Positions 46,518 to 60,749 of a stretch of 64,000 nucleotides of DNA are shown piece after piece. The notes beneath the pieces are model-generated. The model searched no databases and had not been told where the DNA came from. It saw only the letters and a program-made list of their open reading frames with translations. This stretch comes from Lampris incognitus. Its lineage: Eukaryota; Chordata; Actinopteri; Lampriformes; Lampridae. The stretch spans positions 93,352,152 through 93,416,151 of the forward strand of contig NC_079213.1 in NCBI RefSeq assembly GCF_029633865.1, in the 5' to 3' direction. The position numbers were made by a program, and so were the translations under genes. Numbering within the stretch: position 1 is the stretch's first letter; the number at the start of each line of letters is the position of its first letter.

Positions 46518-49500
46518 ATGGACAACTTCGCTTTGGTAGCAGTTTGTCTACTTCATAGTTTGGTGCATTTGAGCCTCGGCCAGCACAGTTTACGTGCGCG
46601 TCCCGGTCCATGGAGACAGCGGGTCCAGTGGGAGAATAACGGACAGGTGTACAGTTTACTGAGCACGGGAACTCAGTACCACTCGCCCGTGCCGACGAGG
46701 CGGCAGACCCAACTCTACCTCAGCGCCACCAAAAAGCATCACGGCCGACGTCACCCGGCCGCCGGGACTGACTTGGCCGCGGAGGAGAGAGACGCGGGTC
46801 GGCCGGACGCGTCGGTTCTCGGTCCGGAAGCGGGTCAGTATTTGCTCGCCACGGAGCGGCTCGATTCCGGCGCGCGTCAGCGCCCCTCCAACGACGCCGC
46901 CTCCGTTCAGGAGTTCTCCGGCAGCGGCGTCCCGAGAGGAGGGCGAACAAGTCTCCCGATCGGGGACGATGTAAGCAGATCGGGCGCACCCCGACTGGTT
47001 TCGGTGTCGCCGGCGGGACCGCCAGAAAGCCGAAGCCGAGAATCCGAAGGCGGGCGGTCTCTCGCCGGAGGGGCCCCCGGCGCTGAAGATGGAGGCCCCG
47101 GGCGACCGCGCGTCATCCTCCAGCAGCAGCAGCGGCGGCAAACGGCGTTAGGCGCGCACACCCCCGCTGCCAGAGTCCACCCGGAGTCCAGCGACTTCCC
47201 CGCGCCGCTGTCCAGCAACGCCGTAGATGCACACTTGCCTTCTCCAAGTCGCACAACAGGGACCGCCACGGATTTAACGCGGGAGGATGTTAGAGATCCA
47301 AACGGTCACCATCACAGGAACTCGGTTTTCTATCAAATGTACCCGCCGGCGGGCGGGAGCAGGGCCCCTGTGCGCCATCCACCAGGAACCGGTTACGGCA
47401 CCAGGTTTTTCCACAATGGTAAGGATAGCTTTTTTGGGGGGGGGGGATTCCAAGGGACATTATGTAGTATATATTTGAATATTTGGAGAATGCTTCACTT
47501 CATTGTGAATATATAGGCACATTTGTTCTTGTTGTGTTTCACAGGTCTCCCAGACCTGGTTCCAGACCCTTACTATATCCAAGCTGCCTCTTACATCCAG
47601 AGAGTGCAGATGTATGCTCTACGCTGTGCTGCTGAGGAAAACTGTCTTTCCAGGTGGAGTGTATTTTATTTTATTTTATTTTATTTTATTGGTTATTAGA
47701 TATGGTGTTAAACAATCAGCCGCATGCAAACATCAGTTGACCTATCTCTGAGCCATAATTGAGGCATGAGATATATTTTTTTGCTCTTTATCTGCTGAAA
47801 GGTTAAGGTCCGACTGAGAACTGCAATTCTGGGTTGTTGTTTTTTTGCTTTGTGATTTTTTGTGCATCAAAGTCTACATGTGTGATTTGTGTATCTTTTT
47901 GAGAAAAGTTTGTCTTTTTAAAACTCAAGATTTCCTCGAAACAAATATGTAAATAGAGACATGTTCATGATGACAGAATAGGCTTCCTTCGTGGTTGCTG
48001 GCTGCATAGGGATGTGGCGGACGCACTTGGTTCAGTCTCATTTGGAAGTAACAGTTGAGCGACAGAGCAGCTCCCCACAAACCGGGGCAGCAGAGCCAGA
48101 TTCTGCCCTCAGGTCTGACATGCTGCACTGCAAAGAAAAATAAGCACCGTAATGAAAGGCTGTGCATTCCTGAAGCCAGTGCAAAAACCATCACAGCAAA
48201 ACCTCAAACCGCTCCGACCGACCGCTCCTAAATCACATTAATGTCAACAGACGAGTTTGACGTAGATTCAAATCTGCGGAAGCTCAGATCCAAGGTAGCT
48301 ATGGATCCTCTGGCATAACCGATAGTATACCTAGATAGATATTCCTGTTTGTGGCAAATGGTTAAATCCTGCCCTGTCATCCTTTGTAAGCCTCTTTACC
48401 AGTGAAAAACTTCACTGGTAAATGTTTCGATCAAGGTCTGTGCCTGCAGGTTTCAAAGAACCATCGCCGTGCTGGAAATCATCTTGTTCCCATCAGAGCA
48501 CTCATTGCCAGTCTTGATCGTTTTACTTTACTTGCCGTCTTTCTTCCAGGTCTGCGTACCACCCGAGTGTGAGTGACCTAGACTACAGGGTCCTGCTGCG
48601 GTTCCCACAGCGGGTGAAAAACCAGGGAACGGCAGACTTCCTCCCAGTGAAGCCCAGACACGAGTGGGAATGGCACAGCTGTCACCAGTGAGTTCACTGT
48701 CAGGCTGCCCTTGTGGCGTTGTTGCACATGCTTACCTGCATGCATGTGTATCGTCTCTGTGTGTGTCAGTGCTCGAAGTGGAAAAAAATAAGTGCCAGTA
48801 TTCCCCTTATTAACATATGTCAGCCAGTATCAGCAAATCATCATTACATTCTGAATTTGTACAGTGAACAAAGATACAAGGAGATATTGCTGATCACATT
48901 AATTCATTTAATCAAGGGGACAACCATTTCAACATAAAGGGAGCGTGTCTATGTTCCCTCAACCCTATTTCATTGAACTTACCTTAACCTAACATGAAAA
49001 TGGTAAATGGAGTACATTTATATAGCGTGTTTCAAGAATCAGGAACACTGTCATTTCACATGAAATGAAACGAAAATATCATTTCCCCCAGCCCATAGAA
49101 GAGCAACACAAAGACAAAAGCACATACATACACATCCAAACTAGCACATATATCCAAACTAACACATATCCATCCATCCATTATCCAAACCGCTTATCCT
49201 GCTCTCACGGTCGCAGGAATGCTGGAGCCTATCCCAGCAGTCATTGGGCGGCAGGCAGGGAGACAACCTGGACAAGCCGCCAGGCCATCACATATTAAAT
49301 TTTTTTTTAAAAATCACTGTCCAGGGGAACAAACGCCAGCCAGGATGACTGTCGGAACTGCCGGTCTGCATGGGCTAACAGTTAGCTTAGCCTGCCCCGC
49401 TTCCGCATTCTTTCAGACCACCCTCGGTGCTTCCTCCTCGGGCACAGCTCCAGGCAGGGGCCGTGGTCCTTGGGCCCACCAGATGCAGCAGACCAGGCTC

Positions 49501-52016
49501 CCCCAGGGCCCAGCCATCCAACGCCAGCTCTCCCAGCCAGACATCCTTGACACACCACCCCACACCCCACACGACGACACCAAAAACACCACAGTCAATG
49601 CCAGGCGAAGCTGCCGCCAGACCGCCCTCAGTGTTATCGGAACTGTCAGTCTGCATGGGCGAGCAGTTAGCTTAGCCTTCCTCGCTTCTGCATCCTATCA
49701 GACTGCCCTCGGTGTTACCTCCTCGGGCGCAGCTCCAGGCAGGGCTGGTCCCTGGGCCCACAGGACGTAGCAGACCAAGCTCTCCCAGCCGATCCAGCAC
49801 CAGCTCTCCCAGCCATCAAACGAGGACAAAACTTAGACGCAGACGTGGACAAAGACACTGCATTGGACGGTGTAGAGTTATGGTGTGGCCGGCCAAGGGC
49901 CCTATTTAACCCGTAGCTGGGGGCTGGTTCATATAGTGTATTTAGATATTGTAAGATAAAATCTGAACAGAAACATGGAAATTATACCAAGTTTCCCTTT
50001 AAATATCTTCAAATAGTTGAGATACTGCAAATACCTCTGATAAGCTGTTGTTTTAACGGTAGCCCCTTTCTTATCATTGTGGCCAACCTCACCTATCTAA
50101 TAGCTACTCCTCTGGTCCAACGGGTTGCGTTGGACTAGCATATCGTCCCGTTTGTTTTAACGGTTAAAACAAACGGGACGATATGCTAGTCCAACGCAAC
50201 CCGTGTGCATTACCTTGGTGGTGTCCTGATGGCTTCTATATTCCTTGTTTGGCTTCAGAAAGGGGCCTCTTTTTTCAAAACACGAGACTTTCAGATCTGT
50301 CTCCCTCTCCCCCAGACACTACCACAGTATGGAGGCCTTCAGTAACTATGACCTGCTGGACATCCACACTGGGAGGAAGGTCGCTGAGGGACACAAGGCC
50401 AGCTTCTGCTTGGAGGACACGTCTTGTGACCGGGGAATACGACGACGCTTTGCCTGCACTGCCCACACACAGGTTGGTATGCTCGTTCTTTTTCGTTCAT
50501 TTATTTCTTCAAAATTCATATGCTGTGAAATTGCCCTTAGAAAGCCAACACGCACAAGACATCTCAGGTGTTAAGCTAGTTTATTCATTTTACGTGTTTC
50601 ATGTGTGTTTCTCTCAGGGTCTCGGTCCAGGTTGTTATGATACGTACCACGCCAACATTGACTGCCAGTGGATCGACATCACAGATGTACCACCGGGAAA
50701 TTACATTCTCGAGGTGGAAGGCTTGAATTCGTCAGCGATAACACACACTTTCAGTTGTCATTCAGTTGTTACTGTACTTTAAGTTTATATGCGTTAAAGC
50801 GGGTGTAGACAAACTCCCCTCCCCCCTTAGCATTTCCAAGCGGTATTATAGTGCTATGATAAAGGCAGGGTAAAACATCTGGTCGCATTAATAAGTAGGC
50901 AGGTTGTGTTACTGACTGATCCAGTAGAAAGAATGCCAACTGAATGTCGGTTTGCAACCCTCTCAAGTCCCGGGTGTTGTATTGAACTTTGTTTCCCTGT
51001 TAAGATCTGTTTCCCCCTAGCCAGAGTTCGATACAACAACGGGATGCTTGATTACCTCAATCTAACCCTAAACTTAACCTAACTTCAACCTAACCCTAAA
51101 CTTAACCTAACACTTACCTTAACCAAATCGTAACTGACAGCTAACCTATTTCCAAGGGAACGCTTTTGGCTGGCTAGGGGGAAACGGATCTCGACGGGGA
51201 AACAGTCCCACGAACCCCGGAGCTCTCTCTATCGACTGAATGCCCGTCCGAGGTTCACTCTTGTTTTACTTCTGTTTCTATCACTTTCCCTCTTCGCCTT
51301 CTTTGCCTCCTCCGTCAATGGGGTTCTTTTTCTCTTGGCGGGTAAAGTTTCCACTGTCACTTTGGTTGCTCCACCGTTTCCGCTACTGGGGATAGCTACC
51401 GGGGAAAACAAAAGCTCTATTCTCTTCCTATTTTGGTTGCGCAATGGTTGATGCACTTCCTTTGTGCCATAAATCGAGCCTTCGTTTCCCTCGCGAGATC
51501 GTACCCGGTGGTAGACAGAATCGCATAGTGAAAGCGAGGCTATATGGACAAAAAATTTGTCTACTGTCGCTTTAAGGTAGACTGGAACAGAATGCAATCA
51601 TTGGTACTGAGGTCCTAACCAGTACTAAGCTCTCATTATTTACTATTTTCTATATCACCCCTTACCTTCATCTTTCTTTCTTTCTTCCATTTACTTCCTA
51701 TAGGTGACAGTGAACCCCTCTCAACTGGTTCAGGAGTCCGATTTCTCCAACAACGTGGTGCGGTGTGACATCAGGTACACAGGGGCCTACGTCCAGGCTA
51801 GAAACTGCAGGATTACCGGGTAAGTCAGACACCCTGTGCCTTCTACCCACACAAAGGCCCCACAACATCTGTGGCTGTATTACATAATTTTAAAACAGAT
51901 TCATAAAGGATGCATCATTGTCACTCAGTTGTTTGTTATGCTACATTCAAAAGCATTCTGGCATAGTGAACATGAAAAGCGTGACTGTTGTCTGTCCTTT
52001 GTTTCACAGGAGCTAA
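46518..52016 (+). CDS. loxl5: Lysyl oxidase, LOX/LOXL1/LOXL5 group (probable LOXL5)
   Basis: A secreted copper amine oxidase that oxidises lysine in collagen and elastin to start cross-linking. Exons are 46518-47418, 47545-47653, 48550-48687, 50316-50472, 50618-50713, 51704-51819 and 52010-52016; all phases join to 507 residues. The start gives a signal peptide ([21 protein letters not shown]). Then comes [20 protein letters not shown], as in LOX propeptides, and a long Arg/Pro/Gly-rich pro-region with no SRCR domains, which excludes LOXL2-4. The catalytic domain starts [13 protein letters not shown] at residue 301. Copper-site [11 protein letters not shown] has His379, 382, 384 and 386. The LTQ cofactor pair is Lys410 ([14 protein letters not shown]) and Tyr445 (CYDTY). 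The last exon supplies only the final Ser and the stop. LOXL5 rather than LOX or LOXL1 is inferred mainly from synteny. Confidence 0.88.
47664..47692 (+). repeat. (ATTTT)n in loxl5 intron 2
   Basis: Six pentamer units just after the exon 2 donor. The rest of this intron (to 48549) shows nothing further. Confidence 0.8.
49160..49290 (-). mobile_element. SINE 3' fragment, reversed, in loxl5 intron 3
   Basis: CATCCATCCATTATCCAAAC and CCTATCCCAGCAGTCATTGG are complements of the tail region of the full SINE copies. The head is missing. Confidence 0.75.
49342..49920. repeat. GC-rich direct duplication, unit near 290 bp, in loxl5 intron 3
   Basis: Blocks GTCTGCATGGGC, CAGTTAGCTTAGCCT, CCTCCTCGGGC and CAGCTCCAGGCAGGG occur at about 49360-49460 and again at about 49650-49745. 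The long open frames on both strands follow from the GC content and are not gene-like. Confidence 0.7.
50120..50204. repeat. Perfect palindrome, 42-bp arms with a 1-bp centre
   Basis: 50120-50161 is the exact reverse complement of 50163-50204, with a single G at 50162. The centre reads TTTTAAC-G-GTTAAAA. It lies in loxl5 intron 3, about 110 bp before exon 4. Confidence 0.95.
50990..51204. mobile_element. MITE-like element with 35-bp inverted ends and telomere-like interior
   Basis: Left end 50990-51024 and right end 51170-51204 are inverted copies with about five differences; both contain TTTCCCCCTAGCCAG or its complement. The interior (51060-51115) is a string of CTAACCCTAA/CTTAACCTAA units. 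It is in loxl5 intron 5. Confidence 0.7.
51229..51597 (-). pseudogene. Repeat-derived basic ORF of 122 codons in loxl5 intron 5
   Basis: The reverse frame ends in a basic, helical stretch ([20 protein letters not shown], then [17 protein letters not shown]) and stops. I recall such basic R/K-rich segments in many uncharacterised fish open frames linked to mobile DNA, but cannot name the family. No promoter or splice context supports a host gene. Confidence 0.35.
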
Positions 52017-52590
52017 CGTGACCAATGAGGAAAGTTATTTTGACCTGTCCAAGCTCACCAACATGCAAGAAATCAATATGTATTCTCACTGGTATCATTG
52101 TAAATACTCTGTCTTTCAGCACCTTTGCAGTACACTGTCTGCTATACCATTTAAATCAGTTTGATCATTTCTGGTAATAACTTAATGACACAGGTACACC
52201 CAGTCGGGTTTATTGCAGTTGTTATTAACATATTTTAAAGTACTACATCTTTTAAACGGTGCACGGCCACACTATTGGTTTTAAATGCGCAGCAGTCTGA
52301 GGCAAATCCCAAGAGGCCATTTTTAATTATTACAAAAAAGTCATTTATATTGTGTGACTGAGCAGGTGCTTTATTTAAATGTCCAATATTGACCGTCATA
52401 TGTTTAAATAGGTCCTGTATAAGTACTGATTCTAGCCTTATATGGCATGTATACTTTTGTGCATCACTTTGTGGACCATACATGTGCTGCTTCAGTCAGA
52501 CAGTGCAATTTATGTACGGTTTGTTCATTTGGAAACCAGGTATTTGAATGTCTAAAGGTTTGACTTAGTTTTATACTGTTGTAATTTATA

Positions 52591-52596
52591 AATAAA
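52591..52596 (+). terminator. loxl5 poly(A) signal
   Basis: The first AATAAA after the stop at 52016, giving a 3' UTR near 600 bp. Use of the site is inferred. Confidence 0.5.
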
Positions 52597-52619
52597 GGTT
52601 GCCAGGATGTTTCAACACC

Positions 52620-53565
52620 AAAATGCCACATGAAGGACTAAAGCCTCATTCTTTCTCTCCACAATCCAGTACTGTGATTGAACGTTTGAATGAAACCCAT
52701 GGACGGGATAATTTGAACAAATATTTTACACCGTGATGTCATTGCACATTAAATCGAGCTGAGCTGAGCTCTGGTGGAGTGCAGAGTGGTAAATTCCTAA
52801 AATGATTCAGAATAACATATCACGCCCCGGGAAAAAAGCCATGGAATAATCACATTTAGCATATGACGACTCGGAAATAGAGAAAATGAACCGCCGTCGC
52901 TGTTCTCGCGATGTTTTGCTAACAGCTAAAGGTCAGGACAGGAACAGCTCCCCTGGCATTGGCCCAACGTAAGCAAGTTAAGTGTCCAGGAATTTCTGAC
53001 TTGTAGTATTTTCTTAGCGTCACCGGATTAATTCGAGCCACTATCTCATATAGGTACCTGGAAATACATTCCTTAGCCTATGACAAACTGTATATGTTAC
53101 ACGTCATTCTTTGCTTTGTTTATTTGGAGTAATGTTACTACTCACTGTCCAAGACAGGCACAATGCCACGGACATTTTAGGGTTACCTTTTATTTTTGTA
53201 CGATTTAGAGAAGGTTCACCGCTATACTGACAAGTATCAGAGGTTTTTCTTTTTTGTTTTTGTTTTCTTCCCCACTGTGGTCCATGTGGGCTCAAATCCA
53301 ACTGCATGTAGCCTACCGAGTAAAATGAAATTCTTCTCTAAAAAGAAGTTTGATCATCTGACAAATTAACACAATACTTTACAAGTGAATGGGATTTTGG
53401 GCTCAGTAGCTTCTTTCAGTAAGTTTCACGCCAAGCCTCGGCAGGGAAATAACCCTCGAATGTTTATGAGAGCCACGGACAGACAGGTGGTGAGGTCACG
53501 GAGTACAGTCCACTTATGGCAAATCCTTTTAACATCTATTAGTTAGACGAGATCTCTGCAATTAC
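52620..53565. other. Intergenic, no gene recognised
   Basis: Nothing supportable; short frames only. Confidence 0.45.
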
Positions 53566-54045
53566 GTCATTACAGATCTCTGCAATGTCATTTCGCCCAG
53601 TCAAAACTCAAATTCAAGATATCCGCAACATCGTTTCGCCTAGTCAAAACTCCAGTTCAAGATATCTGTAATTACATTTTGACTATTAAGCTTCAAACTA
53701 CATTTCCCATTCATGTGTATGGGGTTTCTCATTACAAATATCTAAAATTCATTTTCAGATATTCCCAACTCACATTGCGGATATCTGTAAATGAATTATG
53801 ACTAGTTGTAATTCCAGTTTCAGATCTCTACAATTGAATTCTGACTAGTCATAATTCCCGTTCAAGATATCTCTATCCCCCTCATTTCAAGATATCTACA
53901 TAGTCCTAGTCAAAATGACGTTTGAGATATCCGCAACTTTCATTCTGCCTGGTCAAAACTGAATTACAGATATCTTAAAGTAGCGTTTTGACCAGGCAAA
54001 ATGATGTTGCAGATATCTTGAATTACATCATTGCAGATATCTTGT
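53566..54045. repeat. Degenerate self-complementary repeat (AGATATCTG / TTTGACTAGTC)
   Basis: About ten irregular units mix CAAGATATC or AGATATCTGCAAT with ATTTTGACTAG and GTCAAAACT. Both words occur in both orientations, so the array can fold on itself in many ways. Confidence 0.7.
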
Positions 54046-56165
54046 ATAGCTAATAAATGTTAAAGGGGCTTGCCATAGTCCACTTGCTGTGGCTCTCTAC
54101 AGCAGCGTTTTATAATCCGTGCAGAAACTATACGGCTCTGTCCTCGACACCTCCTGCAACACAAAACCGACAGCAGTCGATGTTGTGGCTCTGTCCAGTG
54201 AGCTGTGGGCAGCACTTCTCCTCATGGGAACTAACCTGGAGAGTTAAGAGGAGAATCTTTCTCCAATCACTTCTGTTGTGGGTTCTCACAATAAAATGTA
54301 AGTTGGTCTTGGTCACCTTTGCTTCACTTTTTGGTGTTAATGAGACCTCTTTTAAGTGTACTTATTTTTATTTGCTTCTAGTTAAGAGGACATTTGGAAA
54401 GCCTATTACCCTGAAGTGTGTTCCTTTACATTAGAAAAATGGTTGAATAGATTACACACAGACTTTTTTTTTTTGGACTGGGTCCACGTAGCTTGGGAAA
54501 CCAGTAAATTTCTCTCCTCTTCTTATCCAAACATGGCGTTTCTGTGAAAGACAATGCCATCTTTGGTGAGCGAGTGTGAGTCTGGGTGTGACGGAGCCTC
54601 CTCCGCTGGCGGACGTGTTTGCTCAGGGCAGGCCGCTGTGCTAAGCCTCCGGGGCTGCGGGTCGCCCCTGTCTGCCCCTGCTGGAAATGGCGAGGTGGAG
54701 AGAAATTCCACAATTCCGGAGACAGCCAAGAAAACCTCACCGGAGACTGCTGACATCAGCAGCACCACAGCTAAAGTGCCCTTATCATCGAATCCGTCTC
54801 TAATGCTGAGCCAGAAGGCTTGACTGTCTGAGACTGCTGGTCAACAGATTCCTCACAGTTACGACATCTGATCCTCAACGTTTTGCTGTTCCTCGTACAG
54901 ACCCAGAGTACGACCTGCGACTATCCATTAAATAGCCGAGAGTAAAACCCACGCTAATGCAGCTTAAAAAAAAGAATGACTGGAAAAATAGGTGGTCCGT
55001 ATTTATTTTGTTTCAATGGCACACGTGCTAGTGTAATAGGTAAAGAGAACAACCTGTTTGTGGGCACACGGTGGAAATAACGCAGAATTTTTTTCCCCCC
55101 TGAGTGTCTGACAACTTGAAAAAGGGAACAATGTTTACCTGAGCAGGACAGGCTCTCCTTGTCCTGTTACACATCATTAAAGTCTTTCCAGATTTCCCTG
55201 TTTGGGAAAGAAAAATGTGGCCCAGATGGTGTCTATACTGTTACCCTCAGAGCTGCCGTGCATGTACCAAAATAGTCAATAGGGGATCCGAGCGAATGAA
55301 TACTCATTTTTAACTGAGTGAAATCCAGTTTCTCTATTATTTTTGGGCCAGGAAGTGGGATTGGGCTGGGAGACTCCGGATGAGACAGTGAACGGGTGGG
55401 TGATGGTGGAGGTGGAGAAGGAAGGGTTATTCAGCCGAAACCATCCTGTTATTTTGGGTTTGAATGCGGTTGGTGTTGTTTTACAGTTTAACACACGAAC
55501 GTGAATCAGTGTTAAGAGGTCTCCTCTCTTGCCATACACGAAGACGGCACTTTATCGTTTCAGAGAAATGCAGAGACTGATGAACAGCGATCACTGACCT
55601 GTTCTCATCTTGAGAAACAGAACTTGTTATTCTACTTTTGGGACAGTAATGGATAAGTCACTTCTTAGTGAGAGAAATGTGGAACATATTTCATTTTATT
55701 ACTGACTGACACTCACCAACATAATACTTGTTCAAGATTCAAGATTCAAGATTTAATTTATTGTCATGCTGTTTCTCGCAGCCCACATCAGTGCAACAGA
55801 AAAGATTAAAATAAATATCCAAAAATTCCCTAAAAACAATACCACTAAATGCATAAAAACAACACAGTCCATTCAAGTGCAACACAGTCCATTAAAGTGC
55901 CCTTTCAGTTTGAATGTTGGTATTTCCAGAAGGCTTGATGAGTGGTTTTGAGAGTAATGAAAGGTTTGCACATTTTCAGCAGCAGCCCTAATGTCAAGGA
56001 CAACAGCAATAATAATGACAGCTTCATTTGAATTGCATTTTTTTCTGAAGCAAACCTGCCTCTTGATTATGTCAAACAAAATCCACCAACATAAGATAAC
56101 CCATGAGGAGGATTACATCAAAAACAAACATAACATGAGCGAGCATAATACAAACCCTGGGACGA
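54046..56165. other. Intergenic; GC-rich block at 54560-54820, no gene
   Basis: A 89-codon + frame covers the GC-rich block (54554-54823) but shows no family features and no exon signals I trust. The rest is AT-rich. Confidence 0.4.
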
Positions 56166-56169
56166 AGGG

Positions 56170-57290
56170 TTGGTGTGTGTTCGGATACAGGATAGATGTT
56201 GTTAGGATACAGGTTAGATAGTGTTAGGATACAGGATACAAAGTGTTGGGGTACAGGATAGATAATGTTGGGATACAGGATAGATGGTGTTGGGATACAG
56301 GATAGATAGTGTTGGGATACAGGATAGAAAGTGTTGGGATACAGGATTGGGATACAGGATAGATAGTGTTGGGATACAAGATAGTGTTGGGATACAAGAT
56401 AGATAGTGTTAGGATACAGGATAGATAGTGTTGGGATACAGAGTATATAGTGTTGGGATACAGGATAGATAGTGTTGGGATACCAGATAGAAAGTGCTGG
56501 GATACAGGATAGATAGTGTTGGGATACAGGATATTTCATTTAAAAATACATCCAAGGATGTAGGGTAGCACTCACCAATTTGAAAAAGGACAGGGACAGT
56601 GCCTCATTTTATTTTGGCCAGCAAAACATGCTAAAATTTTGGCCTACTGCGACAGGCCTTGAATGTTTGCTGGCCAAAATAAATTGGTGAAAATGAGGCA
56701 TTGTCCCTGTCCTTTTTCAAATTGGTGAGTGCTACCCTACATCCTTGGATGTGGTTTTTGAAGTATATGTTTTTTGGGTGTAGCGCCACAGTAAGAGTTT
56801 CTTTTTGAGAAGGTGCATTCAATTCCTCAATTACAACAGGATAGATAGTGTTGGGATACGAGATAGATAGTGTTGGGATACAGGATATATAGTGTTGGGA
56901 TACAGGATCGAAAGTGTTGGGATACGTGTTAGATAGTGTTGTGATACAAGATTGGAATTCAGGTTAGATAGATAGTGTTGGGATACAGGATTGGGATACA
57001 GGAGAGATAGTGTTGGGATACAGGATAGAAAATGTTGAGATACAGGATAGATAGTGTTGGGATACAGGATTGGGATACAGGAGAGATAGTGTTGGGATAC
57101 AGGATAGATAGTTTTGGGATACAGGATTGGTATACAGGTTAGATAGATAGTGTTGGGATACAGCATAGATAGTGTTGGGATACAGCATAGATAGTGTTTG
57201 ATACAGGATTGAGATACAAGTTAGATAGATAGTGGTGGGATACAGGATATGTAGTGTTGGGAAACAGGATTGGGATACAGGATAGATAAA
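56170..57290. repeat. Minisatellite with a unit of 21-23 bp
   Basis: About 35 variable copies of TTGGGATACAGGATAGATAG-T run to 56530 and resume from 56838 to 57290. Reverse open frames rich in YPVSQHYLS are the translated repeat. A foldback element interrupts the array. Confidence 0.9.
56548..56752. mobile_element. Foldback element inside the minisatellite
   Basis: Arms at 56548-56631 and about 56664-56752 are inverted copies (ACATCCAAGGATGTAGGG ... ACATCCTTGGATGT). The right arm has about 10 extra bases, and the loop is about 32 bp. About 85 bp of non-minisatellite sequence follow to 56837, so the inserted unit may be larger than the hairpin. Confidence 0.8.
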
Positions 57291-59469
<2,179 letters not shown>

Positions 59470-59783
59470 TTGTGGCGCCAAAGCGCCAGTTGATTGAGCG
59501 AGAGCGGCGCCGTGTGGCCAGAAGTAGCCTCGCAACGTCGACTATGTTTTATTCCGTACTTTGGATAATTTGTGGTAACAGGTCGTGAGCAGATGTTGAT
59601 TTCAAGCAAAATTCTTTGCAGTGTTTTTGCTTCAATCGCTTTTATGGTTAAACGAGTTGCCCGCAAGAAACAGAGAATCTGTGGGTCTCATCCTCTCGGC
59701 GAGTCCTTCTGTGTGTGACGTCATCAACAGGCGACAAGATATTTGGCAAACCCCGCTGTCAAACAAGTACAAGTTGAGGGAGG
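59470..59783 (+). promoter_or_regulatory. mydgf promoter region with CRE
   Basis: A CpG-rich block (GGCGCCAAAGCGCCAG, GAGCGGCGCCGTG) leads to a palindromic CRE, TGACGTCA, at 59716-59723, about 60 bp before the ATG. No TATA box is seen, as is usual for a broadly expressed secretory-pathway gene. Inferred. Confidence 0.5.
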
Positions 59784-60749
59784 ATGGACCGTGAAATTAA
59801 GTTTTGTGCCCTTAATTTGGCGGCATTGTTTGCATTCGCTTTAATTTCGACGTTCGATTCGGCCAGCGCTTCCGCAGACCGGACGAAAACGGTGGAATTC
59901 AATATGAAACCCGGAGGAGTGGTACACACGTTCGCTGAAAAGATCGTGAGTGATTTATCTACTATGCGGTGCCATTCAGCTTTTTCTTTTCTTTTTTTCT
60001 TAAGGGGAACTTACGAAGAATTCACATAGCCACTCGGTTCAACACAACTTGTGTAAAGGACCGTCAACTTTGCAAAACGGAACATAAACGGCATTGCAGC
60101 TTTTTTTCTTTTCTTTTTTTAATCAAGATGCTATCGATGTCCTAAGTCAGTAGTTTGCAGTAACTGAGTTGAATTTGTAAGGGTGTAATGCAATGTATAA
60201 GTCATTGAATTTGTTATGTATTTACAATTAATAATAAGGATAAACTACATTTGCCTGGTTAGCTTTGAAAGAACTATTGTCGCAGTATGATGAGGAAACT
60301 GCCTTTGAGAGGCTGACACGTCGGTGTGCCACAAGGAACTCTTTCATTGGTTGATAGTGCTGCAATGATCGTTGACGTTAAAGGCTACAGCAATTAGCTG
60401 TTATAGCGCAATACCTTTGAATGCTTATGTGTCGGTATTTCAATATATTTTGAACATGCACTAAAAAGCCGTGCTTATCCATGATTTATTGCATAGTCTA
60501 CAATACATTTTGTTTTCCATTTTATTTTCATTTTCACTCTGACCGAGATGGCCCCTTATAACTAGCAGCAAACGCACCCCCCCCCCCCAGTTCAAATAAC
60601 CTATCTCGAGCCCTTCAATCACTCTTTCCACACTTTTTATTACAGCGGGACTATGAGTGCTCATTCACTTATGCTTCACAAGGGGGAACCAATGAGGTGA
60701 GTATCAATTCTCTCACTTATGCTTCACAAGGGGGAACCAATGAGGTATC

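Noticed and set aside
46656-47269. Antisense ORFs of 161, 120 and 89 codons over loxl5 exon 1
   Set aside because: They are shadows of GC-rich coding sequence; the + frame has the signal peptide, the LOX propeptide motif and correct splice phase.
49219-49770. 183-codon ORF
   Set aside because: It crosses a SINE fragment and a duplicated GC-rich repeat, with no family motif or splice context.
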